NCBI GenBank assembly: GCA_903834845.1 | Contig: CAILKW010000726.1 | Coordinates: 1 to 40,534, forward strand | Direction: 5' to 3' | DNA length: 40,534 nucleotides | From: an uncultured Bacteroidia bacterium | Lineage (GTDB): Bacteria; Bacteroidota; Bacteroidia; Bacteroidales; Prolixibacteraceae | Shown here: positions 9,774 to 17,847 of the stretch, piece by piece | Position numbering within the stretch: the first letter of the stretch is position 1 | Layout: each line of letters starts with the position of its first letter | Made by a program: the position numbers and the translations under genes | Notes under the pieces: model-generated | Database searches by the model: none | What the model was told of the DNA's origin: nothing | The model's input: only the letters and a program-made list of their open reading frames with translations

Positions 9774-10808
9774 ATGAGAAATACAATAAAAATAGCGTTT
9801 CCGGTACTTCTGCTTCTGGCCTTGTTTTCATGCAAGAATCAGGATTGGGATTTTCCGGACTACAGATTTTCAAGTACCTACTTTCCTTACCAGACTCCGG
9901 TACGAACCCTGGTATTGGGCGATTATGATGAGGTAGACAACACCAAGGACAACAAACTTCAGTTTTCGATAGGGGTTGTCATTGGCGGGTTGTACGACAA
10001 CGTTAAGGACCGTAAAGTGGGTTATGTCCTGGACGAGGCCCTGACCCAGAAACTTTACAGCTCGGCAGGCGACACCCTGGTACCGCTTCCGCAGGCTTAT
10101 TACACCCTTTCGCCAACTGGAACCATGGTGGTTCCCAAAGGCAGCATGCAGGGCTATATTGATGTTCAGCTCAAAGATGCGTTTCTGAACGATCCGCGTG
10201 CATTTACAAGGCGTTACGTGATTCCGTTGAAGCTAATCAGCACCGAGACCGATTCGATTCTGAAGGGGAAGACGTTGAAGGCTAATCCTGACCCCAGGAT
10301 AGCCAGCGATTGGACAATTGCACCCAAGGATTACACCCTTTACGGGATCAAGTTCGTCAACCCATATCATGGTAAATTTTTGTACAGAGGTAAAGATGTG
10401 CTGACCAATGCTGCTGGTGGCAAGGTTGATGAGGTTGTTTCCCACAAGCTTTTTCTGGAACAGAATCCCGTGGTCGCACTAACCACCACGGGCAGAACCC
10501 AGGTTGAGTTAACCGCTGGTGTTCGCCGCACCCCAGGCAGCCCGGGGAATTTCAAGGCCAGGCTGACCTTCGATGCACAAGGCGTTACTTGTACGATCAC
10601 CACGGCTCCGGGTTCGGCCTATCCGGTTACCGGAACAGGCAAGTTCGTTAAGGAAGGCGATGAATGGGGCGGAAAAAAACGCAACACCATTATCCTGGAC
10701 TACAAGATAACCGATGCTGCAAAAGGCGAGTTTCACCAGGTGAACGACACGCTGGTAATGCGCGACCGCGCCGTGATTTTGGAAACATTTACCCCGGTGA
10801 TTAAATAA
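9774..10808 (+). CDS. DUF1735/DUF4361-type surface lipoprotein (auxiliary glycan-binding protein)
   Basis: Predicted surface lipoprotein: lipobox LFSC gives Cys at about residue 20, followed by KNQDWDFPDY. The N-terminal half (about residues 30-160) resembles the DUF1735 (BT_3987-like) immunoglobulin-like domain, including the strand pattern around YYTLSPTGTMVVPKGSMQG and the ending RYVIPLKLIS. The C-terminal half (about 185-344) fits DUF4361, a fold often following DUF1735 in SusCD operons. Proteins of this type are taken to be auxiliary surface glycan-binding proteins encoded straight after SusD. It lies 38 bases after SusD and shares its GC-rich codon use. Domain names are from recalled family patterns, not a search. 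Confidence 0.8.
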   Translation: MRNTIKIAFPVLLLLALFSCKNQDWDFPDYRFSSTYFPYQTPVRTLVLGDYDEVDNTKDNKLQFSIGVVIGGLYDNVKDRKVGYVLDEALTQKLYSSAGDTLVPLPQAYYTLSPTGTMVVPKGSMQGYIDVQLKDAFLNDPRAFTRRYVIPLKLISTETDSILKGKTLKANPDPRIASDWTIAPKDYTLYGIKFVNPYHGKFLYRGKDVLTNAAGGKVDEVVSHKLFLEQNPVVALTTTGRTQVELTAGVRRTPGSPGNFKARLTFDAQGVTCTITTAPGSAYPVTGTGKFVKEGDEWGGKKRNTIILDYKITDAAKGEFHQVNDTLVMRDRAVILETFTPVIK

Positions 10809-10815
10809 AAGCAAA

Positions 10816-10840
10816 ACCTGTTTGGAGTAACGAAACAGGT
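10816..10840. terminator. Weak hairpin after the SusCD-DUF1735 block
   Basis: An 8-bp inverted repeat, ACCTGTTT with AAACAGGT, around a 9-base loop, begins 8 bases after the stop codon of the DUF1735 gene. There is no U-tract, so it may be an attenuating or mRNA-stabilising hairpin rather than a full terminator. It is followed closely by the much longer palindrome at 10858. Confidence 0.4.
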
Positions 10841-10857
10841 AACAGTTGATCAGATAT

Positions 10858-10896
10858 TCACTGTATTTGTCCGCAACTTGCGGACAAATACAGTGA
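10858..10896. repeat. Perfect 19-bp-arm palindrome with single-base centre
   Basis: The left arm (core CACTGTATTTGTCCGCAA) is the exact reverse complement of the right arm, with one base between them; an outer T/A pair extends each arm to 19. It lies alone in the 233-base gap between the GC-rich SusCD-DUF1735 block and the next, AT-rich lipoprotein gene. No T-run follows on either strand, so it is not a textbook rho-independent terminator. It could still act as a bidirectional RNA hairpin, a repeat-family element, or a protein-binding site. Confidence 0.85.
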
Positions 10897-11041
10897 TGTT
10901 ATTAGTTTGATTGAAAGGCTTATAGGATGCCAGTAGGTGTCCCCTGATATTGTCAACTAATTGAAAAATAAATTGTAAGGTTGACCTTCGCCAATTAATT
11001 ATTAATCCCTACAGTTTTAACCTGATAGAAAGTAAATTAAA

Positions 11042-12559
11042 ATGGGAAAACTATTGTTTTTTTCTTCCGTATTTGGAATAAAGAGTATGAAGATGATCGT
11101 TGCAACAACTTTATTGCTCATGGTAAGTGGCTGCAAAAAAGATAACGAGTATATGCCTGTAGTGATAACTACTGGTATTAGTGCTATAACAGAAAACACT
11201 GCTACTTCGGGAGGGAATGTAACTACGGGAACGAATATAACAGCTCGTGGTATTGTATGGAATACTTCCACAAATCCTAGTATGAACATGAATCAGGGGA
11301 AAACAACGGAAGGCACCGGAACAGGCAATTTCGTTAGTAATCTTACTTCACTTACGCCAAATACTACTTATTATGTACGGGCTTATGTCTCTAACAGTTC
11401 AGAAACTATTTATGGTAATCAAATAAGCTTTAATACCAATGAGTCTCATGCACAAAATTCTGTTTATTATATAGAACCCCCAAAGCAAACTGATCCAATT
11501 ATGTACCAAGCCAATGGTACATTTTCCATAGGTTTAAATAAAAATCAGGATTTTACGTTAAATCTTACTTCTGACATAATTGGCTCTATTCATATTTGTG
11601 GGGGCAGACACATCAGGGTATATGGGAATGGGCATAAGGTTAGTGGTTTAATAAGGTTGTTAAACAATGGCGGGTCAAGTAATTCCAGCGCCACTACAGG
11701 AGGAGGGGATGTTGGCGAAGGCGGGTCGTTTTACATCGAAGGTGTTTATTGGCCAAAACACCAATATTTATATGGCTCAGCCGGTGCTATACAGGATTGT
11801 ATAACTATTTACAACAACGGCGATGCCCAGTATAATGATGGGAGAAATGTGAAATGTGTAATTATTCAGCGGTGTCGGGCAAAAGGTATCTGGGGTAGTA
11901 ATGGGGCAATGGGGCACGGAGATTTCTTTCAGGTACAAGGTGGTGGTACTGCTCCACTACTTTTGGGATACACCTATATTTCAAACTGCACTGTTTCAAC
12001 GGGATATACAGGTTTTCAATACTATAAGTATAAACCAGGGGGTAGTGGCACATTGTACGACAATCCAAGGATGCGCATGGTAAATGTTAACTGGGAACCT
12101 TATTTTTACACTGATCCTTCCAAGGAATGGTGCAATATAAAAACAGATGGCTCACCAATACAAGGACCGTATTTTGCCATAGGACTCGACAACGACCCGA
12201 ATAGCCAGCCTGGCCCCGGACTTCATATGGCAGTTCTTGAAACATACGCTCAAAAGATTGAGAGAAATGGAGGAGAAAGAAAAGTTTTTAACCCGAATAA
12301 CGATATTGCAAACAATACTGTTTATGAAGACAGGCCAGGAGGCACCACAATAATTCTGAACGACAGGATTACCAGGACAAAATCAGCTTTTATGGCTGGC
12401 GCCATTAAAATAGGCAGCCCCGCACAGGGCGATTTTATGTCTGAATCAGAATTTAACCCTGCAACATGGAAGAATATCGGAGTTCCAGGGGGACCTGTAT
12501 TTTATGTCAGTTATCAGGATGGCAAATTGCCTGAGGAATTAGGAATTCCATTTCATTAA
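11042..12559 (+). CDS. Lipoprotein with FN3-like domain and putative beta-helix; function unknown
   Basis: Predicted surface lipoprotein with lipobox MVSGC; ATG 11087 (MKMIVATT) would give a short 16-residue signal peptide, ATG 11042 a longer one. Residues about 35-135 form an FN3-like domain of the type common in Bacteroidota surface proteins (NTATSGGNVTTG, ARGIVWNTS, LTPNTTYYVRAYVSNS). The remainder, about 140-505, has strand-turn spacing suggestive of a right-handed beta-helix (HICGGRHIRVYGNGHKVSG, then VIIQRCRAKGIWGSNG). That would suit a polysaccharide lyase or a glycan-binding protein, but I recognise no catalytic motif. It is AT-richer than the block before it and sits alone between two gaps of over 200 bases, so it may have its own promoter. 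Confidence 0.75.
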   Translation: MGKLLFFSSVFGIKSMKMIVATTLLLMVSGCKKDNEYMPVVITTGISAITENTATSGGNVTTGTNITARGIVWNTSTNPSMNMNQGKTTEGTGTGNFVSNLTSLTPNTTYYVRAYVSNSSETIYGNQISFNTNESHAQNSVYYIEPPKQTDPIMYQANGTFSIGLNKNQDFTLNLTSDIIGSIHICGGRHIRVYGNGHKVSGLIRLLNNGGSSNSSATTGGGDVGEGGSFYIEGVYWPKHQYLYGSAGAIQDCITIYNNGDAQYNDGRNVKCVIIQRCRAKGIWGSNGAMGHGDFFQVQGGGTAPLLLGYTYISNCTVSTGYTGFQYYKYKPGGSGTLYDNPRMRMVNVNWEPYFYTDPSKEWCNIKTDGSPIQGPYFAIGLDNDPNSQPGPGLHMAVLETYAQKIERNGGERKVFNPNNDIANNTVYEDRPGGTTIILNDRITRTKSAFMAGAIKIGSPAQGDFMSESEFNPATWKNIGVPGGPVFYVSYQDGKLPEELGIPFH

Positions 12560-12774
12560 GGAACAACAGTGGTAAATGAAGTTACACATACAGTCGTTGT
12601 AACCGACAATTTATAGAAGGTCTTCTTAGCTAAACGACATTGATTTAAAATTTATGAACCTCAAAACTATCGGATGTACCTACTTGGTGTCAATTTCGTT
12701 TGCAGGTTTACATGAATGGCCACTAAAGATCAAATTTTTCAAAAGAACCAATAAACCTGATATAACTGATTGAA
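12560..12774. other. 215-base gap upstream of the MFS gene
   Basis: No convincing gene. It holds a short imperfect hairpin (GTTACA with TGTAAC, 11-base loop, around 12579-12603) and a 39-codon ORF (12654-12773) ending one base before the MFS start. The ORF matches nothing I recognise and may be chance or a coupling leader. I cannot identify a clear Bacteroidota promoter (TTTG / TAnnTTTG). Confidence 0.4.
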
Positions 12775-14040
12775 ATGAACAAACCATCAACCCATTTTCG
12801 CTGGATCATACTGAGCCTACTTTTTGTAGCTACCACCATTTTATACATTGACCGTTCAGCTTTAGGTATCCTGGCTCCGGAACTTCAGAAAAGCATTGGC
12901 TGGTCGGAAGAGCAATACGGCATCATCAACAGCGTGTTTATGATTGCTTATGCGCTGTGTTTTATCCTGATGGGCCGTTTGATTGACGTTATCGGAACCC
13001 GGAAAGGTTATTTGGTTTCAATCGGTATTTGGAGTATCGCTGCGCTTGGCCATTCACTGTCCCAGTCATGGGTGGGCTTTGCGGTTGCCCGTTTTTCTTT
13101 GGCAGTTGGTCAATCGGGCAGTTTTCCGTCAGCCATTAAAGCGGTTGCCGAGTGGTTTCCCAAAAAGGACCGGGCATTGGCAGTCGGGATTTTCAATGGC
13201 GGATCAAACATGGGCACCATACTTTCCCCGTTAATTATTCCGGTTTTGGTTCTGAATTTCAACAACTGGCGGGTTGGTTTTCTTTGGACATTTCCCATCA
13301 GTATCGTTTGGGTGTTGCTTTGGCTCAAATATTTCAGGAAACCAGAACACAGCCTGAATGTTTCGACAGAAGAACTTCAGTATATCAATTCAGACAGTAG
13401 TGAAAACGAAAATACCGAAAGAGTAGGATGGAAAGATATTCTTCCCCATCGTGGAGCCTGGGCGATTGCTGTGGCTAAATTTATGGCCGACCCCATCTGG
13501 TGGTTCTACCTATTTTGGGGCGCCAAATTTCTGAACGAAAAGTTTGGGTTGAACCTGAAAGAAATCGGGCTGCCATTTTTTACCATCTATCTGGCTTCTT
13601 GGGGATTGGGAATTTTCCTGGGATGGTTCTCGTCGAAGTTGATGAAAATCGGTTTTAGCCTGAATAAAGGCCGTAAGCTTGGATTGTTGGCCTGCGCATT
13701 GTTTGCCGTTCCGGTGGCTTTGGTTCCGCACACCGAAAATATTTGGCTGGCTGTTGGGCTAATTGCCCTTGCCGCCGGTGGTCACTGTGGCTGGTCGGCC
13801 AACGTATTCAGCCTAATGTCGGACATTTTTCCGAAGAAAGCAACCGGTACAGTTGCCGGTTTTGGCGGATTTGCAGGAGCTGTTGGTGGAGCCATCGTAG
13901 CCTTTTCGGTGGGCAAAATCCTTCAAAATATTGGTCCGGATGGTTATGCTATTCCGTTTGCAGTTGCCGGATGCGGATACCTGATTGCTTTGCTCATTAT
14001 CCACCTTTTGGTGCCTAAAATTAAAACGATAAATATATAG
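12775..14040 (+). CDS. MFS transporter, hexuronate/anion:cation symporter (ExuT-like) type
   Basis: Inner-membrane transporter of the major facilitator superfamily with about 12 hydrophobic segments over 421 residues. The N-terminal pattern RWIILSLLFVATTILYIDR, followed by ALGILAPELQKSIGWSEEQYGIINS, is characteristic of the anion:cation symporter (ACS) branch that includes ExuT/GudP-type sugar-acid transporters. The MFS loop 2-3 motif appears as GRLIDVIGTRKGY. It would bring a sugar acid or a charged oligosaccharide product across the inner membrane. No GH88/GH105 or KDG pathway gene is in the window, so a uronate substrate is plausible but not supported by the neighbours. The next gene starts 5 bases after its stop. 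Confidence 0.9.
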   Translation: MNKPSTHFRWIILSLLFVATTILYIDRSALGILAPELQKSIGWSEEQYGIINSVFMIAYALCFILMGRLIDVIGTRKGYLVSIGIWSIAALGHSLSQSWVGFAVARFSLAVGQSGSFPSAIKAVAEWFPKKDRALAVGIFNGGSNMGTILSPLIIPVLVLNFNNWRVGFLWTFPISIVWVLLWLKYFRKPEHSLNVSTEELQYINSDSSENENTERVGWKDILPHRGAWAIAVAKFMADPIWWFYLFWGAKFLNEKFGLNLKEIGLPFFTIYLASWGLGIFLGWFSSKLMKIGFSLNKGRKLGLLACALFAVPVALVPHTENIWLAVGLIALAAGGHCGWSANVFSLMSDIFPKKATGTVAGFGGFAGAVGGAIVAFSVGKILQNIGPDGYAIPFAVAGCGYLIALLIIHLLVPKIKTINI

Positions 14041-14045
14041 ATCCC

Positions 14046-15839
14046 ATGAACACTTCTATACTACTCCTTTGCTTTGTATTCTTAAACCATGGATTGCCAT
14101 TACACGCTCAAAGCAAACACAATTATTGGAATCACCAAACAACTTTGCGTCCAGCAAGGATGCCTTTACCTGATAACATAGAATTGATACAACGTATCGA
14201 TCTGGATAAAGAGGGAGATCCTGATATACTTAAGTATACCATACTAAATGGCATACCAGTAATGTGGATTGATGACAATGACAACATGAAATGGACAGAT
14301 ATTGAAGGTGATATGGCCGGTGATTGTTTATGCATTGATAGAAACAAAGATGGATTATTTGCAGGCCCTGAAGATATCAGTATCGACTTTGTTGATTTTG
14401 ATAACAATGGTAAAGCCAATATGCAATGGGTTGTTGAAAACGGGAAGGCCGATATACGTTATAAAATGGATTGGATAAAAAGTAACATCATGGCTTTCAT
14501 TGATGAAGACCAGAAAGGTGTATTCAATTACATCGACTGGAACTTGCTAACCATGCGGCATTGGGAAAGAAACGGGCATAGCAATTTTTTTACCGATTAT
14601 CAGGGCAATACCACTTTTACAAAGGTGTGTACACCTTCATATCGTCTTTCTGATCTTCGATATAGTTGGGAGAATCCTTTTATCTTCTGGGACTTTGATC
14701 ATGATGGGCTTTCAGAAATGGCATTGCGAATGATTGATGCTCCGGAAGTAAGAAAAGATGGGGACGATCCGGTTTTTAAGAATGAAAAGAGTGAAGTTGA
14801 TGTTCGGTTTACGAAAAAGATTAGTTATGTAGCTGTATCCTATGATTTTGATAACGACAACGGACAGGGGAATGAACTTGATTTTGATATGACGCTTTGT
14901 TTCGAAGGTGATGGGTTTACATACGACGATCAGGTCAACAAATTTAAAAACATGAAAGGTTTGCCTGAAGCAAATCAATTATTATACGACAGTAGTTGGC
15001 GCAAGATCGATGAACTTATTTTTCCTAACCGTAAAACCGCACTTAATTTAACCTATAAAAGAGGGAAATGGAAAAGTTGTCGCTTTGTTTTCGATGAAGA
15101 CGATGATTGTAACCGATGGGAACGTGTTGAATTGTATGATCCAAAGCAACTATTTAGGATAGGCAAAAATATTGGGGGTATTGATAATAATCCTCAGGCT
15201 GATGCAGTTGGAGACAGGGGGGAATTTGATAAGGATTTTTCAGGGAAAGGCAATCTTTATATAGGCGCTTTTGATGGAAAAATCCACCTCTATGGGGCTG
15301 AGTGGGGAGCCTGGAGGATAGACCAAACAGCAACCTCGTTTCAAGGTTATGGAGGCTTATATGAACATTGGAACACTGAAAGATTACAGCATGCACCTGA
15401 TAAATTTGGAACTGTAAAATATACAGATACAAACAATAATGGTTTTATTGATTTGATTCAGTATGATTTAGACGGAGATACCATTTTTGAGGAATCGGTA
15501 TCGTTAAAAGACTTAAATATTGATGACCGCCGTCCTGTAATTTCAACGTCAGGGATGAGTTATCCGGATTATCAGAAGCTTTTCAAGTCAATTACTGACA
15601 AGGAATGGGAAAGGGCTCAATTTGCTATTTCACTCGCAGAAAATAAGGGGCAAACAACTAAGTGGTATGCCTTTTGGAAAAATCCACGCACTCTTCAGGA
15701 GAAATACGATTATGCCTTCTGGCTCAATTTTTACATTTACCAGGATTTGAGACAATTGGCAAAAACTTCGGGAGAAAACTTCTTGGTCAGTCAGATTGAT
15801 AAAGCCTATTATTCGGGAGATTGGCATCGAATCAAATAA
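14046..15839 (+). CDS. Secreted protein with many Asp/Asn-rich calcium-type loops; function unknown
   Basis: 597 residues with signal peptide ending about GLPLHAQ. I do not recognise an enzymatic family. The striking feature is at least nine dispersed acidic loops of the D-x-D-x-[DN]-G kind seen in EF-hand, dockerin and thrombospondin type-3 repeats: DLDKEGDPD, DDNDNMKWTD, DRNKDGLFAG, DFDNNGKAN, DEDQKGVFN, DFDHDGLSEM, DFDNDNGQGNELD, DTNNNGFIDL and DLDGDTIFEE. These suggest a calcium-stabilised, possibly beta-propeller-like secreted fold. The C-terminal 90 residues are helical and rich in aromatics (YDYAFWLNFYIYQDL). It is tightly linked to the following DUF4350-like gene (9-base gap), suggesting they work as a pair in the periplasm or at the surface. 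Confidence 0.7.
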   Translation: MNTSILLLCFVFLNHGLPLHAQSKHNYWNHQTTLRPARMPLPDNIELIQRIDLDKEGDPDILKYTILNGIPVMWIDDNDNMKWTDIEGDMAGDCLCIDRNKDGLFAGPEDISIDFVDFDNNGKANMQWVVENGKADIRYKMDWIKSNIMAFIDEDQKGVFNYIDWNLLTMRHWERNGHSNFFTDYQGNTTFTKVCTPSYRLSDLRYSWENPFIFWDFDHDGLSEMALRMIDAPEVRKDGDDPVFKNEKSEVDVRFTKKISYVAVSYDFDNDNGQGNELDFDMTLCFEGDGFTYDDQVNKFKNMKGLPEANQLLYDSSWRKIDELIFPNRKTALNLTYKRGKWKSCRFVFDEDDDCNRWERVELYDPKQLFRIGKNIGGIDNNPQADAVGDRGEFDKDFSGKGNLYIGAFDGKIHLYGAEWGAWRIDQTATSFQGYGGLYEHWNTERLQHAPDKFGTVKYTDTNNNGFIDLIQYDLDGDTIFEESVSLKDLNIDDRRPVISTSGMSYPDYQKLFKSITDKEWERAQFAISLAENKGQTTKWYAFWKNPRTLQEKYDYAFWLNFYIYQDLRQLAKTSGENFLVSQIDKAYYSGDWHRIK

Positions 15840-15848
15840 TCTTAAGGT

Positions 15849-16655
15849 ATGAAAAATTCAGTGAGGGATGTAATGCGATTATTTTTAACACTTCTGTTGA
15901 TTGTTCTGGTTACGAATTTGAGCTATTGTCAACCGAGAATTTTGCTGGATAATTTCTATAACAATGAATTTGATATGAAAACAGGAAAATCTTACCATTA
16001 TTTATGGGACGACTTTGAGGTGAGCGGATTTTCTGAGCTGGGAAAACTATTTATAGATCGAGGTTGTGTATTGTCTTTGTTGAAAGAAAAACCTAATCAG
16101 ATGAATCTGAAAGGTTCTGCAGTTTATATTATTGTTGACACTGACACCAAAATGGAAACGGAATCTCCAAATTTTATGGATGTTAAATCAGCAAACGAAA
16201 TTGCAACCTGGGTAAAAAAAGGAGGAGTTTTGATGATAATGGCAAACGATAAAGACAATTGTGAACTGGATAGTTTAAACTTACTTGCTAAAAAATTTGG
16301 CATTAAATTCAATAAAGACGTTTTGCACTCGGAATCACCAGTGCCAAAAGATCAACCGAGGAATTTCGGCAGTTGTGCGTCAGAAATTCTACCAAATCAT
16401 CAATTGTTCAATAATGTTCATAAGATTTTTATCAAGGGAATTGCTTCTATGAATTGTGAAAAACCTTCACATGCATTTCTTATTGAGCATGGAAAAACTT
16501 TGATGGCAGAATCATCATACGGAAAGGGGAAGGTTATCGCGATTGGCGATCCTTGGCTATATAACGAGTATATTGATCATTGGAGCTTACCTGATGAATT
16601 TGATAACTATCAGGCAGCTAAAAATTTAGTTAGCATATTGTTAAATATAAAATAG
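15849..16655 (+). CDS. Secreted DUF4350/GATase-like protein
   Basis: 268 residues with signal peptide MKNSVRDVMRLFLTLLLIV...SYC, so probably periplasmic. The body looks like the alpha/beta GATase-like fold of DUF4350: an early strand ILLDNFYNN, EIATWVKKGGVLMIMAND (strand and helix of a Rossmann-like core), then GKGKVIAIGDPWLYNEY near the C-terminus. Related domains occur fused to or next to rhamnogalacturonyl hydrolases in other PULs, from general knowledge of the family, but no such hydrolase is here. It may bind carbohydrate or scaffold the preceding calcium-loop protein; no catalytic triad is evident. The next gene starts 5 bases downstream. Confidence 0.7.
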   Translation: MKNSVRDVMRLFLTLLLIVLVTNLSYCQPRILLDNFYNNEFDMKTGKSYHYLWDDFEVSGFSELGKLFIDRGCVLSLLKEKPNQMNLKGSAVYIIVDTDTKMETESPNFMDVKSANEIATWVKKGGVLMIMANDKDNCELDSLNLLAKKFGIKFNKDVLHSESPVPKDQPRNFGSCASEILPNHQLFNNVHKIFIKGIASMNCEKPSHAFLIEHGKTLMAESSYGKGKVIAIGDPWLYNEYIDHWSLPDEFDNYQAAKNLVSILLNIK

Positions 16656-16660
16656 AAAAT

Positions 16661-17830
16661 ATGAATAGTAGAGAACGAATTCAAATTACACTTGCACACA
16701 AGGAAGCCGACCGTATTCCATACGATTTGGCCGGAACAACGGTAACAGCAATAACCAGAAATGCTTATTTAGGGGCAATGCAACTTCGGGGATTGTCAAC
16801 CGAAATTGGTGATGATGAGATTGACCCCATTCAGCAAATTGTTACTCCGGCAGAAGAAAACCTGATTTTGTTGAAGTCGGACACTCGGAGGTTAGGGGCT
16901 CAGCGCATTACCGATTTCAGGAATAGCAAGCGAGTGAATGGAAACCTGGTAGAAGTGACCGATTTTTATGGATGTAACTGGAAATTCGAGCAAGGGCACG
17001 ATTTGTATTTTCACCTGGTATCCTCGCCGATTGAAAAAGCAGATTCATTGTCAGGAAACTTGCATTTGCTCCCACAAACCGATTGGGACAGCTACACCAA
17101 AATACTCCGTAACAATTTAAACGAACAGATTGGTAAAGTAGGCGATTTCTGTGGAATAGCCGATCGTAACACTGCCGGACTGACTGAAAACAGCTTGCGC
17201 ATCCGTGGTTACGAAAACTGGTTTATGGACACGATGATTGACCCCGATGGTGTGGAATCTTTGTTCGATCGTATTGTTGACGACAAGTTGCGCTATTGGG
17301 ATGCCATTATTGATTGGGCCATTGAAACCGGAAATACCGATAAAATTCAGGTGATTTCAGAGTGCGACGATTTGGGATCGCAAGCAACAACGATTCTCGA
17401 TCCGGATACTTTGCGGCAAATGGTTATCCCTCATTTTAAAACCATTTTTACGCATGTCAAAAAACGTTTGCCACACGTAAAAACCTTCATGCACAGTTGT
17501 GGCGCTATTCGCGAGATTCTTCCTGATTTGGTTGATGCCGGATTAGATATCCTGAATCCCGTTCAATTTACCGCAACCGGAATGGATTTAAAAGAGTTGA
17601 AACGTGATTTTGGCGACGTACTCACTTTTTGGGGAGGGGGAGTTGACACTCAATCAACGCTAAATAATGGCAGTCCACAGCAAGTTGCAGACGAAGTAAA
17701 ACGCATTATCGACATCCTTGCTCCGGGCGGTGGTTTCGTGTTTGCTCCTGTACACAATGTTCAAGACGACGTGTCGCCAGAGAACTTCTGGGCTATGTGG
17801 GACACCCTTCAGCTATACGGCAAATATTAA
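16661..17830 (+). CDS. Uroporphyrinogen-decarboxylase-fold protein (URO-D family, non-haem type)
   Basis: 389-residue cytoplasmic protein (no signal peptide) of the URO-D/MtaA-CmuA superfamily. Evidence is the N-terminal RERIQITLAHKEADRIPYD and the central MHSCGAIREILPDLVDAGLDILNPVQ region. In methyltransferase members the HxC motif plus a late Cys bind zinc; here H278-S-C280 is present and a His (H365 in APVHNVQDD) sits near where the last ligand is expected. It is unlikely to be a haem enzyme given the carbohydrate setting. Similar proteins recur in sugar clusters of Bacteroidota, Planctomycetes and Verrucomicrobia without an assigned reaction; a role in methyl or C1 transfer on a sugar is possible but no corrinoid protein is nearby. 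Confidence 0.88.
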   Translation: MNSRERIQITLAHKEADRIPYDLAGTTVTAITRNAYLGAMQLRGLSTEIGDDEIDPIQQIVTPAEENLILLKSDTRRLGAQRITDFRNSKRVNGNLVEVTDFYGCNWKFEQGHDLYFHLVSSPIEKADSLSGNLHLLPQTDWDSYTKILRNNLNEQIGKVGDFCGIADRNTAGLTENSLRIRGYENWFMDTMIDPDGVESLFDRIVDDKLRYWDAIIDWAIETGNTDKIQVISECDDLGSQATTILDPDTLRQMVIPHFKTIFTHVKKRLPHVKTFMHSCGAIREILPDLVDAGLDILNPVQFTATGMDLKELKRDFGDVLTFWGGGVDTQSTLNNGSPQQVADEVKRIIDILAPGGGFVFAPVHNVQDDVSPENFWAMWDTLQLYGKY

Positions 17831-17847
17831 TCAGTTAAAACTAAACC

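Noticed and set aside
12654-12773. 39-codon ORF ending one base before the MFS start
   Set aside because: No signal peptide or recognisable family; it may be chance in AT-rich DNA. Kept only as a note in the gap entry.
12775-14040. Calling the target glycan a uronate polysaccharide from the ExuT-like transporter
   Set aside because: No GH88/GH105, polysaccharide lyase with clear motif, or KDG pathway gene is present, and ACS-type MFS members carry other anions.
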